From NCBI GenBank assembly GCA_017444825.1, contig JAFSVU010000050.1, positions 124,001-188,000 of the forward strand: 64,000 nt of DNA, given 5' to 3'. How positions within the stretch are numbered: position 1 is the stretch's first letter; each line of letters opens with the position of its first letter. This DNA is from Clostridia bacterium. GTDB taxonomy: Bacteria > Bacillota > Clostridia > UBA1212. Position numbers and translations under genes: made by a program. Shown in pieces: positions 9,668 through 19,139 of the stretch. The notes below the pieces were generated by a model, which worked only from the letters and a program-made list of their open reading frames with translations, had not been told where the DNA came from and ran no database searches.

Positions 9668-12600
9668 TTATTCTCCGGCACCGCCGTCCGGAACGGGGGT
9701 GGGAGTAGGTGTTTCACCGTCGGGTACAGGCGTAGGAGTGGGCGTCTCACCGTCAGGCACAGGCGTGGGCGTAGGCGTCTCGCCGTCAGGTACCGGCGTA
9801 GGAGTAGGTGTCTCACCGTCAGGTACAGGTGTAGGCGTAGGTGTCTCGTCACCGGGCACAGGCGTAGGTGTGGGAGTCTCATCTCCCGGCACAGGCGTGG
9901 GCGTAGGTGTGGGAGTCTCATCTCCCGGCACAGGCGTGGGCGTAGGCGTCTCGTCGCCCGGCACAGGTGTGGGTGTAGGTGTTTCTTCATCCGGAACCGG
10001 AGTGGGAGTAGGCGTCTGCTCATCCTCAGGCTTTGGCGTCGGAGTGGGCTTCGGCGTAGGCGTGGGAGTGGTTACCGGTTCTGCAGTTTTCGATGAAGGC
10101 GCCTCCGTCGGGGTCTCTGTCGGAGCTTCCGTTTCTCCGTCCGGAGTCGGTGAGATCGCGGGAGTTACATTTTCAGTTTCTTCCGGCGCAGGGCTCTCCG
10201 TATCCCACGGCACTTCTTCCGTGTACGAGGGTGCGTCCGTATTTACCGAAGGCTGCGTGGTCGGCGCAGGTGTGTCGTTTTTCTTAAACATCTGGACCGC
10301 AAAGAACGCAAGCACACCGACAACGGCAAGGCATACGACAAATATTACAATTGTGGGCCAAAGGGGCTCTTTGGTTCCCTCCGGTTCTTCCTCAATGCCT
10401 GCAAAGCTCTTGGCGGCGCCAATGACCGTCGGAGGCTCCGTTTTTTCATTGTCAAGTTCCTCTTCAATGTCGTCGAAATCAATGTCGGTCTCGAAGAACA
10501 CGCCTCCGTCATCATCGAAGAACGATCCGTCTACCGAACCGTTTCCGTAAATGCTTGAAGCGCTTGAACCTGAAGCTTCGACTTCAAACACATGGGTCTC
10601 ACCGGTCTCGTTGTCGACACTTTCCACGAATCCGTCTTCTGCGGAATCGCCGCCTTTATTCTCCGGTTCTTCTTCGTCTTTTTCCGCCTCATCATCCTCG
10701 ATCATTTCTTCCTGAGGATTTGCTTTTCTTCTTCTTCCGAACCTGAAGCCCTGCTCGTCTGAGCTGAATGAAACTCTCGTTTTAGGTCTCGCAACAGGAG
10801 CGGCTGCGGCGGGGAATTCTGCGAGCTCTTCTTCCTCTTCCTCGTCCTCTTCCTCATCCTCATCCTCTTTCGAGCCAAAGGTTTCTTCATCTTCGTCGTC
10901 GAAATCAAAGACGATGTTTGTAAAGCCGTCATCATCTTCGGAAGTATCGGTCAGATCGTCCGGTTCTTCATTCACGTCGCCGCTTTCATCATCGCCAAAC
11001 ATGATAAAGTCGGGAGATATGCGGAGTTCTTCCTGCTTGCGGGCAAGGCGCTCAGCTTCTTCTCTTGCGAGGCGTTCCTCCTCTTCGCGGGCTATACGCT
11101 CTTCCTCTTCACGGGCAAGTCTTTCGGCTTCTTCCCTTGCAAGCCTCTCGGCTTCCTCTTTTGCGGCCAGCTCCGCGGCTTCTTTTTCAGCCTGTTCACG
11201 GGCAAGACGCTCTTTCTCTTCGCGGGCTATACGCTCAGCCTCTTCTCTTGCCAGGCGTTCCTCCTCTTCGCGGGCAAGTCTTTCGGCTTCTTCCCTTGCA
11301 AGCCTCTCGGCTTCCTCTTTTGCTGCCAGCTCCGCGGCTTCTTTTTCAGCCTGCTCGCGTGCAAGACGCTCTTCCTCTTCGCGGGCTATACGCTCAGCCT
11401 CTTCTCTTGCCAGGCGTTCTTCCTCTTCGCGGGCAAGTCTTTCGGCTTCTTCCCTTGCAAGCCTCTCGGCTTCCTCTTTTGCGGCCAGCTCCGCAGCTTC
11501 TTTTTCAGCCTGTTCACGGGCAAGACGCTCTTCCTCTTCGCGGGCTATACGCTCAGCCTCTTCTCTTGCCAGGCGTTCTTCCTCTTCGCGGGCGCGGCGC
11601 TCTGCTTCCTCTATCGCGAGTCTTTCTTCCTCCTCACGGGCAAGACGTTCCGCTTCCTCCCGCGCAAGTCTTTCCTCTTCCTCCCGTGCTGCGCGCTCGG
11701 CCTCCTCACGGGCGAGCCTCTCCTGCTCTTCAAGTGCGCGCTTTTCGGCCTCTTCACGGGCAAGTCTCTCTTTCTCCTCGCGGGCAAGGCGCGCCTCCTC
11801 TTCCGCAGCAGCTCTCTCGGCTTCCTCGATCTCTCTTCTGGTCCTCTCCTCCGCGGCATGGCGGGCGGCCATCTCAGCTGCGGCTATGGCGGCAGCCTCC
11901 TCGGCGGCAGCCTCCGGGTCCACCTTGCGGGACCTTCCGGAGTCATTGGTTTTTTCAGCGGAACTGTCAGTTGCGGATGGATCGCTGTTTGCCTCTTCCT
12001 CACCGCAGCACTTAACGACTATTGCAGAGAAATCACCTATGTTGGAATTCTCGCATGCATTCATTATGAATGTCGCGATCTGTGAAGGATCACCCTGGGC
12101 GGTGGCTTCGAGCAGTATCTTTCTGTCGATAATATCGGCAAAAGACGTTCCGACTATCACAAATATCTCACCCTCTGAGGCTGCAAAAGAAGACACATCC
12201 GGCACTGCGGCGTCACGGTTGATGCCGAGATAGCGGACGAGTTTTTTTCTCTGTGGATGTCCCCTAAGCTTCGCCATGGGTATAACGCCCATGGAAGCCA
12301 TTTTCATAGCCTGGGTATGTTCTACGGATATTTCCTTCACCGCGCCGTCTTTAACGGAAAAAACCTTAACGTTTCCGGCGTTTGCAACGGTGATCTTCTC
12401 GTTGTCCGTGCTGAGTACCGCACAGGAGACCTTTGTGTACAGGTCGTTATCGTCTTCGATGGTCTGAGATACGTCAAGAGCCGCATCCGCAAAAAAGTTC
12501 TTCATCAGCCTCTCGATATCCGTGTCCGGATTCTTGAGATAAAAAGCGTGATACTTCTTCAACTTTGCAAAAACCGCGTTAACAGCTGCGTTTCCGGTCA

Positions 12601-12787
12601 CAGGCGAATAGATACCGGTGGCTACGGCAAACATCTGCCGCCCTCCTCTGGCAGTCTTCTGAGTCAGTCTGACCTTATTTCCGCCCATTTCGGCTGTTAC
12701 AACTTTCGAATTGAAGTAAAAATTGTCGCAGAACTTTTCATCTCCCGGTTCGGGACAATATACGACAGCTGATTTAAAGCTTAGCAT
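9668..12787 (-). CDS. Membrane-anchored degenerate PP2C-like protein with long coiled coil and Pro-Thr repeat tail
   Basis: 1039-residue, four-part protein. Residues 1-265 follow the PP2C/SpoIIE strand order (KVSCAVLSTDNEKITVANAG, then GEIFVIVGTSFADIID, then GDFSAIVV). The metal-binding signatures are lost: DGxGG is replaced by ATGIYSPVTG, SDG by GTS and DN by GD, so it is probably not an active phosphatase. Residues 292-584 are an Ala/Glu/Arg coiled coil with a 53-residue unit in tandem. An acidic stretch and one membrane helix (812-832) follow, then about 200 residues rich in PTPTPVPD repeats, presumably outside the cell. The start is ATG at 12787, with GTGAGGTC upstream; a GTG five codons earlier lies inside that ribosome site. 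The function is unknown. Confidence 0.8.
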   Translation of the reverse strand: MLSFKSAVVYCPEPGDEKFCDNFYFNSKVVTAEMGGNKVRLTQKTARGGRQMFAVATGIYSPVTGNAAVNAVFAKLKKYHAFYLKNPDTDIERLMKNFFADAALDVSQTIEDDNDLYTKVSCAVLSTDNEKITVANAGNVKVFSVKDGAVKEISVEHTQAMKMASMGVIPMAKLRGHPQRKKLVRYLGINRDAAVPDVSSFAASEGEIFVIVGTSFADIIDRKILLEATAQGDPSQIATFIMNACENSNIGDFSAIVVKCCGEEEANSDPSATDSSAEKTNDSGRSRKVDPEAAAEEAAAIAAAEMAARHAAEERTRREIEEAERAAAEEEARLAREEKERLAREEAEKRALEEQERLAREEAERAAREEEERLAREEAERLAREEEERLAIEEAERRAREEEERLAREEAERIAREEEERLAREQAEKEAAELAAKEEAERLAREEAERLAREEEERLAREEAERIAREEEERLAREQAEKEAAELAAKEEAERLAREEAERLAREEEERLAREEAERIAREEKERLAREQAEKEAAELAAKEEAERLAREEAERLAREEEERIAREEEERLAREEAERLARKQEELRISPDFIMFGDDESGDVNEEPDDLTDTSEDDDGFTNIVFDFDDEDEETFGSKEDEDEEEDEEEEEELAEFPAAAAPVARPKTRVSFSSDEQGFRFGRRRKANPQEEMIEDDEAEKDEEEPENKGGDSAEDGFVESVDNETGETHVFEVEASGSSASSIYGNGSVDGSFFDDDGGVFFETDIDFDDIEEELDNEKTEPPTVIGAAKSFAGIEEEPEGTKEPLWPTIVIFVVCLAVVGVLAFFAVQMFKKNDTPAPTTQPSVNTDAPSYTEEVPWDTESPAPEETENVTPAISPTPDGETEAPTETPTEAPSSKTAEPVTTPTPTPKPTPTPKPEDEQTPTPTPVPDEETPTPTPVPGDETPTPTPVPGDETPTPTPTPVPGDETPTPTPVPGDETPTPTPVPDGETPTPTPVPDGETPTPTPVPDGETPTPTPVPDGETPTPTPVPDGGAGE
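9700..10035 (-). repeat. 33-bp tandem repeats encoding a Pro-Thr tail
   Basis: About ten copies of a 33-base unit encode ETPTPTPVPDG or DETPTPTPVPG. The copies differ mostly by synonymous changes and by D/G swaps, and one has an extra PT pair. Copy number is likely to vary between strains. Confidence 0.85.
11090..11580 (-). repeat. 159-bp tandem repeat (3 copies) encoding coiled coil
   Basis: The same landmark decamer recurs at 11141, 11300 and 11459, exactly 159 bases (53 codons) apart, with near-identical sequence between. It encodes the block containing EQAEKEAAELAAKEEAERLA. Near-identity at the DNA level suggests recent duplication. Confidence 0.85.
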
Positions 12788-12930
12788 CTGAAACGACCTC
12801 ACAAATTCTTAGTTTTGCATTGGCAAAATAGCTCTATAATTTTAACATACTTCGCCCTTGTTATTCAATGCTGAAATACAGTAATTTATTTCCGAAGGAT
12901 CCCGTCCCGAAGCGGCCTTTTCCCTGTTTT

Positions 12931-14154
12931 TCATCCGCAGGTGAACACTTCCGTCCCTTCGATCGCTTCCTTTTCGAGTTTCTCAAAATCGTATCTGGCT
13001 TCCTCGGCAACGACCTCCTCAAGAGACGGCCTTGTCTTCGGATGCTTCGGCGTGAAAACCGTGCAGCAGTCCTCGTACGGAAGCGTGCTGGTCTCAAAGG
13101 TGCCTATCTCCCTTGCGATCGCGATAACGTCGACCTTGTCCATGGCAATAAGGGGTCTGAACACCGGCATATTCGCCGCGGCATCGGTGCAGTACATTGC
13201 CTGCATGGTCTGGCTTGCCACCTGGCCAATGCTCTCCCCCGTCACCAGGGCCGCACATCCGTTCTTTCTCGCCAATGACTCCGCTATCCTCATCATGGAT
13301 CTTCTCATAATGACAGTTCCCAGTTCATCCCTGCAGTTCTCGTGGATCGCAAGCTGCACCTCGGTGTACGGGACCACCATGACTTTTATCTCGCCGCAGT
13401 AAGCGGACATGATCTTTGCAAGTTCCAGCACCTTCTCCTTCGCTCTTTCACTTGTGTAAGGATAGCTGAAAAAATGCACCGCGCATATTTTGACGCCCCT
13501 CTTTGCGACCATGTATCCCGCCACCGGGCTGTCTATGCCTCCCGACAGGAGCAGGCACGCCTTACCGTTGCTGCCTATGGGCATACCGCCCTTGGCTTTG
13601 TAAATATCCGTGTAGAGGAAGCTCTCCTCCCTCACCTCGCAGTAAAGGATGAAATCCGGCTCATTGACGTCCACGACAAGCTCCGGATAAGTATCGAGAA
13701 GCACTCCTCCAAGTTCGCATGAAATCTCCGGTGACGTCATCGTAAAACTCTTTGCGCCCCGGCGGGTCTCGACCTTGAACCTCACCGGGCCTGTCAGTCC
13801 CCCGCTCTTAAGGGCTTCAAGCTTCTCGCCCGCCACTTTCACAGCCGCCTTTTTTATTTCTTCGAAGTCGGATCTGCATGCAAGAGCAGGGCTTGTGGAA
13901 ACCACTCCGAAAACCCTGGAGGCGGTCTCCATTGCCTTGGCGTAGTCAAAGGGCAGTGACACCGGCACGATGTAAAACCTGGACTGGGACCAGTGTATGT
14001 CCGGTGCGCCGACGTCCTTCAGTTTCTCCCTAAGGTTCCTGTAAAGATTCTTTTCGAATGTCGAACGGTTGAGCCCCTTTAGTGCGATCTCGCCTATTCT
14101 TACGAGAATAATTCTTGCTTCGGGTGCATCCTTGATAACGCTGACATAGTTCAT
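12931..14154 (-). CDS. thiI: tRNA 4-thiouridine synthase ThiI
   Basis: 407-residue ThiI, which adenylates U8 of tRNA and transfers sulfur to make s4U; in some organisms it also serves thiamine thiazole synthesis. It has an N-terminal ferredoxin-like/THUMP region (about 1-170) and a PP-loop pyrophosphatase domain with LLSGGIDSPVAG. There is no C-terminal rhodanese domain, as usual for Bacillota, so sulfur must come from a partner cysteine desulfurase. The gene upstream, 32 bases away, carries such a desulfurase fused to TrmD, matching the nifZ-thiI pair known from Bacillus subtilis. Confidence 0.96.
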   Translation of the reverse strand: MNYVSVIKDAPEARIILVRIGEIALKGLNRSTFEKNLYRNLREKLKDVGAPDIHWSQSRFYIVPVSLPFDYAKAMETASRVFGVVSTSPALACRSDFEEIKKAAVKVAGEKLEALKSGGLTGPVRFKVETRRGAKSFTMTSPEISCELGGVLLDTYPELVVDVNEPDFILYCEVREESFLYTDIYKAKGGMPIGSNGKACLLLSGGIDSPVAGYMVAKRGVKICAVHFFSYPYTSERAKEKVLELAKIMSAYCGEIKVMVVPYTEVQLAIHENCRDELGTVIMRRSMMRIAESLARKNGCAALVTGESIGQVASQTMQAMYCTDAAANMPVFRPLIAMDKVDVIAIAREIGTFETSTLPYEDCCTVFTPKHPKTRPSLEEVVAEEARYDFEKLEKEAIEGTEVFTCG

Positions 14155-14186
14155 GATTAAAATTCTCCTGTATTTTTACGGGCGTT

Positions 14187-16058
14187 TCAGCCTCTGACCG
14201 CCCTCTTAAGATCTCTTACGCAACGGAACAGTATCTCCGCGCCGCGTCTTATATCCTCCTCCGTGGTAAACCTGGAAAAGCTGAATCTCACGCTGCCGTC
14301 AATGATCTTCACCGGAACGTTCATTGCCGTAAGAACATGGCTCCTGCTTTTCTTCTTGGAAGAGCAGGCAGAGCCCACGGACACGAACACGTTCTGAGAC
14401 TCAAGGGCATGGAGCAGCACCTCGGCTCTCACAGGTGAGAAGGAGACGTTGAGAATGTAAGGCAGGGACGAAACGTCCGAGTTTATATGTATCTTGTCCC
14501 CGTATTTTTCAATGAGCAGATCCCTGAACAGATCTCTGCATCGCTTTACGTTCTCAAATGACTGACCAATGGCGCCAAAAGCATCCTCCGCCGCAGCCGC
14601 AAAGCCGCATATTGCCGGCAGGTTCTCGGTTCCCGATCTGAGACCGCCCTCCTGTCCGCCTCCCGCAAGTTCAGGTGCGATACGGATTCCCCGTCTGACA
14701 AAAAGGAACCCCGCTCCCCTGGGCCCGTGGATCTTGTGGGCGCTGGCTGTAAGCATGTCGCAGCCCAGGTCTTTAACGTCAATGTTCAGTTTTCCGTACC
14801 CCTGCACGCAGTCGGTGTGAAGAACTATTTTGGGGTTGACGGAGTTTTTAACAGCGGCGATCTCCTTTATGGGCATTACCGCTCCCGTCTCGCTGTTTAC
14901 AGTCATCACCGATATCAGCGCAGTGTCATTGTCGATTAGTTCAAAAAGAGCCTTTAGGTCCACGACTCCTCTCGAGTCGACCGGCGCAAGCACCACGTTG
15001 TAGCCTTCTTTTTCGAGACTTTTGGCAGTTTCAAGAACGGACGGATGTTCGACTGCGGAGACTATGACCTTCTTTCCCGCGTGCCTGTTGGCTCTTAGGT
15101 AGCCCTTTATCGCCAGGTTGTTGGCCTCCGTTCCGGAACATGTAAATATGATCTCGCTTCTGTCCGCGCCAATGGTCCCCGCAACGGTCTCCCTGGCTTT
15201 GGTCAGTTCTTTTTCAGCGGCCATTCCCAATCTTGTCAGGGATGAAGGATTCCCGTAGAATCTTCTGGCCGTGGATGCGACAGTCTCCGTCACCCTCGGG
15301 GTCTGCCTCGTAGTCGCACTGTTGTCGAAATAAATGACTCTTTTGTCGGAATAGGCGCTCTCCTCGTACAGTTCGTAAAGGTCCGGCCGGCGTTCCCTGG
15401 TTATTTTTTCGGCCTCGGCAAGGCGCCACGCGCATATTTCCGCATGGTTTCCGCCGGTCAGTACCTTGGGTACATCCATCCCCTCGAATTCGGCGGGTTT
15501 TGTATACTGAGGATACTCCAGAAGGATCTTTTCAAAGGACTCGTCACCGCCGGACTCGGGAGAGCCAAGAACGCCGGGCACGAACCTGGAAACGGTGTCT
15601 ATCAGCACAGCCGCGGGAAGCTCACCACCGGTAAGAACGAAATCCCCGATGGATATCTCCTCATCGCAGACACTGTCTATAAAGCGCTGGTCAACGCCCT
15701 CATAGTGGCCGCATACCACCACAAGGTACTCCTGCCGAGAAAGCCTCTTTGCCACCTCTGCGCTGAGCTTCGTTCCTCTCGGCGACATGAGAACAGTATA
15801 AGGTTTCCCGTATCCGCTGTTTTCCGCATGCTTTACCGCCGCTCTGTGGCACGACACAAGTGGCTGGCACGTCATCAGCATTCCCGGACCGCCGCCGTAG
15901 GGAGTGTCATCTACTTTATTTTGCTTATTTTCCGAGAAATCTCTTATCTGGTAATAGCCCAGCTCAATGATCCCCGCATCGGTCGCTCTTCCGACAATGC
16001 TCTCGCCAAGGGCCGCCCTAACCATATCCGGAAACAAAGTCAATACGTCTATCTTCAT
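14187..16058 (-). CDS. trmD: Fusion: tRNA (guanine37-N1)-methyltransferase TrmD - cysteine desulfurase
   Basis: One uninterrupted 623-codon frame. Residues 1-~232 are a complete TrmD (SPRGTKL at 92-98, CGHYEGVDQR at 117-126, SIGDFVLTGGE at 136-146, ending in the family's RRPDL). Residues ~240-623 are a complete NifS/IscS-like cysteine desulfurase: YFDNSATT near the start, PLP lysine K442 in SAHKIHGPRGAG and the active-site loop SVGSACSS with C565. No ATG, GTG or TTG suited to a separate second gene is visible at the junction. The known reactions are m1G37 formation from SAM and cysteine to alanine plus a protein persulfide. The next gene is thiI, so the desulfurase half most likely feeds tRNA thiolation. 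The Shine-Dalgarno site is weak. Other NifS roles, such as Fe-S assembly, remain possible. Confidence 0.93.
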   Translation of the reverse strand: MKIDVLTLFPDMVRAALGESIVGRATDAGIIELGYYQIRDFSENKQNKVDDTPYGGGPGMLMTCQPLVSCHRAAVKHAENSGYGKPYTVLMSPRGTKLSAEVAKRLSRQEYLVVVCGHYEGVDQRFIDSVCDEEISIGDFVLTGGELPAAVLIDTVSRFVPGVLGSPESGGDESFEKILLEYPQYTKPAEFEGMDVPKVLTGGNHAEICAWRLAEAEKITRERRPDLYELYEESAYSDKRVIYFDNSATTRQTPRVTETVASTARRFYGNPSSLTRLGMAAEKELTKARETVAGTIGADRSEIIFTCSGTEANNLAIKGYLRANRHAGKKVIVSAVEHPSVLETAKSLEKEGYNVVLAPVDSRGVVDLKALFELIDNDTALISVMTVNSETGAVMPIKEIAAVKNSVNPKIVLHTDCVQGYGKLNIDVKDLGCDMLTASAHKIHGPRGAGFLFVRRGIRIAPELAGGGQEGGLRSGTENLPAICGFAAAAEDAFGAIGQSFENVKRCRDLFRDLLIEKYGDKIHINSDVSSLPYILNVSFSPVRAEVLLHALESQNVFVSVGSACSSKKKSRSHVLTAMNVPVKIIDGSVRFSFSRFTTEEDIRRGAEILFRCVRDLKRAVRG

Positions 16059-16077
16059 TATTCAATAACCAATGTGA

Positions 16078-17385
16078 TCAAACAGGTTTCCCGAGAAGCC
16101 TGAACATGTTCTTTTTGTAGGCCTCTACACCGGGCTGATCGAACGGGTTAACTCCGAGCATGTAGCCGCTTACGGCACAGGCGCGTTCAAAGAAGTAAAT
16201 AAGGCCTCCGATGCCGCGGGCATCCAGCTTCTCTATCGAGATCTTCAGGTTGGGAACGCCGCCGTCGACGTGTGCCATGGCCGTTCCCTTCGCGGCCTGT
16301 TTATTGACAAAATCCATGCCCCTGCCTGAGAGGTAGTTGAGGCCGTCATAATCGTCGGCGTCACTGCCAATGATCAGGTCAGTGGCCGGGGTTCTGACTT
16401 CTACAGCAGTCTCGAACATGAGTCTCACGCCGTCCTGGATATACTGTCCCATGGAGTGGAGATCCGTTGTAAAGTCACAGCCCGCCGGGAACAGGCCCTT
16501 GCCGTCCTTGCCCTCGCTCTCGCCGTAGAGCTGCTTCCACCACTCGGTGAGATAGTGGAGCCCGGGCTCGTAATTGACAAGAAGCTCCACCGCTTTGCCA
16601 CTTCTGTAAAGAGCGGTCCTTGCGGCTGCGTAGGCGTAGCATGGATTGGTTTTGAGATCGCAGCTTTGGTATTCATTGAAGGCCTCCTTTGCGCCGTTAA
16701 CAAGCGCATCGGTGTCTATGCCCGCAACGGCTATCGGGAGAAGTCCCACAGGTGTAAGGACGCTGAACCTGCCGCCTACGTCGTCCGGTATGACAAACGT
16801 TTCATAGCCTTCCGCATCGGCCATTTTCTTGCATGCGCCGCGGGCTTTGTCGGTGGTGGCATAGATGCGCTTCGCGGCTCCCTCACGGCCGTATTTTTTC
16901 TCCAGAAGCTCCTTAAAAAACCTGAAGGTGACTGCGGGCTCCGTTGTTGTGCCGGATTTTGAGATGACGTTGACCGAAAAATCCCTGTCTTTAACCACGT
17001 CGAGAACCGAGGAAAGATAGCCCGGACTTATGGAGTTTCCCGCAAAAATGACGGCGGTTCCGCCCTCTCCCGCCAGAGCCTTTGCATTGGCGAAGGGATC
17101 GGTGAGAGTCTCGATGACTGCTCTTGCGCCGAGATAGGAGCCTCCTATTCCTACGACCACCAGGACCTGCGAATCCTTTCTGATCCTCTCTGCGGCCGCT
17201 TTCACCCTGCCGTACTCTTCTCCGAGTTTGAAAGGAAGATCGTACCATCCGAGAAAATCATTTCCCGCACCGGTCTTCTCCGTAAGCAGTCTGTGTGCGT
17301 TCTCGATCTCAGGTCTCAGCCCTTCGATCGCATCCGAACCTGCGAGATCCGGCGCCATGCTCATATCAAAATCTACAACAGCCAT
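16078..17385 (-). CDS. pgi: Glucose-6-phosphate isomerase
   Basis: 435-residue phosphoglucose isomerase interconverting glucose-6-phosphate and fructose-6-phosphate. It has the SIS-fold motifs [14 protein letters not shown] and [14 protein letters not shown], and the later catalytic segment around [15 protein letters not shown]. The length matches the short bacterial form. The start has GGAGGG directly upstream, and a good promoter lies about 75 bases before it. It is the first gene of a minus-strand run leading into trmD-desulfurase and thiI. Confidence 0.96.
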   Translation of the reverse strand: MAVVDFDMSMAPDLAGSDAIEGLRPEIENAHRLLTEKTGAGNDFLGWYDLPFKLGEEYGRVKAAAERIRKDSQVLVVVGIGGSYLGARAVIETLTDPFANAKALAGEGGTAVIFAGNSISPGYLSSVLDVVKDRDFSVNVISKSGTTTEPAVTFRFFKELLEKKYGREGAAKRIYATTDKARGACKKMADAEGYETFVIPDDVGGRFSVLTPVGLLPIAVAGIDTDALVNGAKEAFNEYQSCDLKTNPCYAYAAARTALYRSGKAVELLVNYEPGLHYLTEWWKQLYGESEGKDGKGLFPAGCDFTTDLHSMGQYIQDGVRLMFETAVEVRTPATDLIIGSDADDYDGLNYLSGRGMDFVNKQAAKGTAMAHVDGGVPNLKISIEKLDARGIGGLIYFFERACAVSGYMLGVNPFDQPGVEAYKKNMFRLLGKPV

Positions 17386-17460
17386 AAAACCCTCCGGTTT
17401 GTTATTTAGAGTATCAAGCCCTTTGCCACGGGTTTTCCGGGGAAGAGCACATACACTTTT

Positions 17461-17489
17461 ATTATATAACCTGCCTGTTTCTTAATCAA
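17461..17489 (-). promoter_or_regulatory. Sigma-A promoter of pgi
   Basis: On the minus strand TTGATT and TATAAT are separated by 17 bases. It faces away from a second promoter for upp that begins five bases further on. Confidence 0.75.
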
Positions 17490-17493
17490 GCGC

Positions 17494-17522
17494 TTGAATT
17501 CAGGCGGGATATATTATATCAT
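17494..17522 (+). promoter_or_regulatory. Probable promoter of upp
   Basis: TTGAAT, a 17-base spacer and TATCAT, about 60 bases before the upp start. It is back to back with the pgi promoter. Confidence 0.5.
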
Positions 17523-17579
17523 TAAGTTTCGGAAGCATTGGCGTTTTATACCGTGCACTTCCGAAAGGAGAATACTAAA

Positions 17580-18212
17580 ATGAACGAAAATCTGCACATT
17601 ATTAATCACCCGCTTATTCTTCACAAACTTACGATCATGCGTAAAATTGAGACAGGTTCGAAAGATTTCAGGCAGCTTCTCAACGAAATATCCCTTCTGA
17701 TGGGCTATGAAGTGACCAGGGACATTCCCCTTCACGACATTGAGATCGAGACCCCTCTCTGTAAGACTGTCCAGCAGGAGATCGACGGAAAGAAACTGGC
17801 TATCGTTCCGATCCTGAGAGCAGGTCTCGGAATGGTCGACGGTCTTCTCAACCTCCTCCCGGTCGCAAAAGTCGGTCATATCGGCCTCTACCGCGACCCC
17901 GCGACCCACAAGCCGGTTCCCTACTACTGCAAGCTCCCCGAGGACATTGGCGAGCGTCTCGTAATTCTCTGCGATCCTATGCTCGCAACCGGCGGAAGCT
18001 CCTGCGATGCAATCGACCTTCTCAAGAGAAGAGGCGCAACGAACATTAAGCTCATGTGCCTGGTGGCGGCTCCCGAAGGCGTAAAGAAAGTCGAGGAGAC
18101 CCATCCTGATATTCAGATCTACTGTGCAGCTCTTGACGACCATCTCAACGATCACGCTTACATCGTTCCCGGACTTGGTGATGCCGGTGACAGACTTTTC
18201 GGAACAAAATAA
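17580..18212 (+). CDS. upp: Uracil phosphoribosyltransferase
   Basis: 210-residue enzyme of pyrimidine salvage, making UMP from uracil and PRPP. The PRPP-binding loop [12 protein letters not shown], the early [15 protein letters not shown] and the C-terminal uracil-binding [13 protein letters not shown] are all present. The start at ATG 17580 has AAGGAG at the right distance; a longer in-frame start exists but the added residues are not family-like. It is a single-gene transcript with its own promoter and terminator. Confidence 0.97.
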   Translation: MNENLHIINHPLILHKLTIMRKIETGSKDFRQLLNEISLLMGYEVTRDIPLHDIEIETPLCKTVQQEIDGKKLAIVPILRAGLGMVDGLLNLLPVAKVGHIGLYRDPATHKPVPYYCKLPEDIGERLVILCDPMLATGGSSCDAIDLLKRRGATNIKLMCLVAAPEGVKKVEETHPDIQIYCAALDDHLNDHAYIVPGLGDAGDRLFGTK

Positions 18213-18225
18213 AAGATTCAAACGG

Positions 18226-18253
18226 CCGGAGCCTTCGGGGCTCCGGTTTTTTT
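18226..18253 (+). terminator. Terminator of upp
   Basis: Stem CCGGAGCC / GGGCTCCGG with a TTCG loop, followed by seven T residues. Confidence 0.9.
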
Positions 18254-18340
18254 GACATGATTCCTGAATAATAGAAAAACAAAAAGACCCGGATCGTCTC
18301 CGGGCCCGCAGGGCTTTCAAAAGCCTTCACGTTCACAACA

Positions 18341-18955
18341 TCAGTAATCAGCCGGCAGCGGCTCACCCCGCGCGGGAGTGCTCCCGATGATACCGTCAAC
18401 TATTCCGTACGCCACCGCCTCATCGGCAAACATCCAGTTGTTTCTCTCCGTATCGCGCTCCACCTCTTCGACGGCTCTTCCGGTATTCTGAGCAAGAAGC
18501 TTGTTCAGTCTGTTCTTTATCTTCACGATCTGATCGGCTTCAATGAGCATATCCGATGCCTGTCCCTCAACACCGCCGAGAACCTGGTGGATCATTATCT
18601 GGCTGTTTTCAAGAGCAAAACGCTTTCCCGGCGTGCCCGCCGCAAGGAGAAATGCGCCCATGCTGGCAGCCATGCCCACGCAAATTACGCTGACGTCGCA
18701 GGAAAGGAGCTTCATGGTATCGTAAATGCCGAGGCCCGCCGAGACAGACCCGCCGTAGCTGTTTATGTAGACCGTAATATCCTTATCCGGGTCTATTGCC
18801 TGGAGGTAGAGGAGCTGGGCAATGACTGTGCACGCCAGATCGTCGTTGATCTCGTTGAATATAAGAACGACTCTGTCCTTAAGGAGTCTCGAGTACAGGT
18901 CGTAGCCCCGCTCCTTGGTCCCGTCGCTTTCGTAGAAATTCGGATTTATTATCAT
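18341..18955 (-). CDS. ClpP-family serine protease, second paralogue
   Basis: 204-residue ClpP homologue, distinct from the clpX-linked copy at 50053-50640. The catalytic triad is intact: Ser in [11 protein letters not shown], His in IMIHQVLGG and Asp in ERDTERNNWM. The start at 18955 has AGGGAGGAAA upstream; a 49-codon upstream extension is not family-like. It stands alone, away from any Clp ATPase gene. It may form mixed rings with the other ClpP or serve a separate function, as in bacteria with ClpP1/ClpP2 pairs. Its short acidic-Pro C-terminus differs from the other copy. Confidence 0.92.
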   Translation of the reverse strand: MIINPNFYESDGTKERGYDLYSRLLKDRVVLIFNEINDDLACTVIAQLLYLQAIDPDKDITVYINSYGGSVSAGLGIYDTMKLLSCDVSVICVGMAASMGAFLLAAGTPGKRFALENSQIMIHQVLGGVEGQASDMLIEADQIVKIKNRLNKLLAQNTGRAVEEVERDTERNNWMFADEAVAYGIVDGIIGSTPARGEPLPADY

Positions 18956-19139
18956 AATGGTTTCCTCCCTGAAATAACCAATGTCTTTTTTCGGTATGCC
19001 ATCTGTTTTCACGGCGAGCTTGATTATACATCTTCCGGGCCGAATAATCAAACGTTTCGGCATTGGCGTTGAATGAAAAGCCGTTTTCAAACACAATTTC
19101 AAGTGTTTTTCAATCCGCGGCGCAGCGCCTTTATAAGTG

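Noticed and set aside
9699-10550. Plus-strand frame rich in Gly-Val-Ser repeats
   Set aside because: It is the reverse of the 33-bp Pro-Thr repeats. The minus strand continues a long protein with a proper start, membrane helix and domain order.
10914-12233. Long plus-strand open frame (439 codons) of Ser/Ala/Arg repeats
   Set aside because: It is the antisense shadow of the Ala/Glu/Arg coiled coil. It has no ribosome site and no domain. The nested frame at 11065-12015 is rejected for the same reason.
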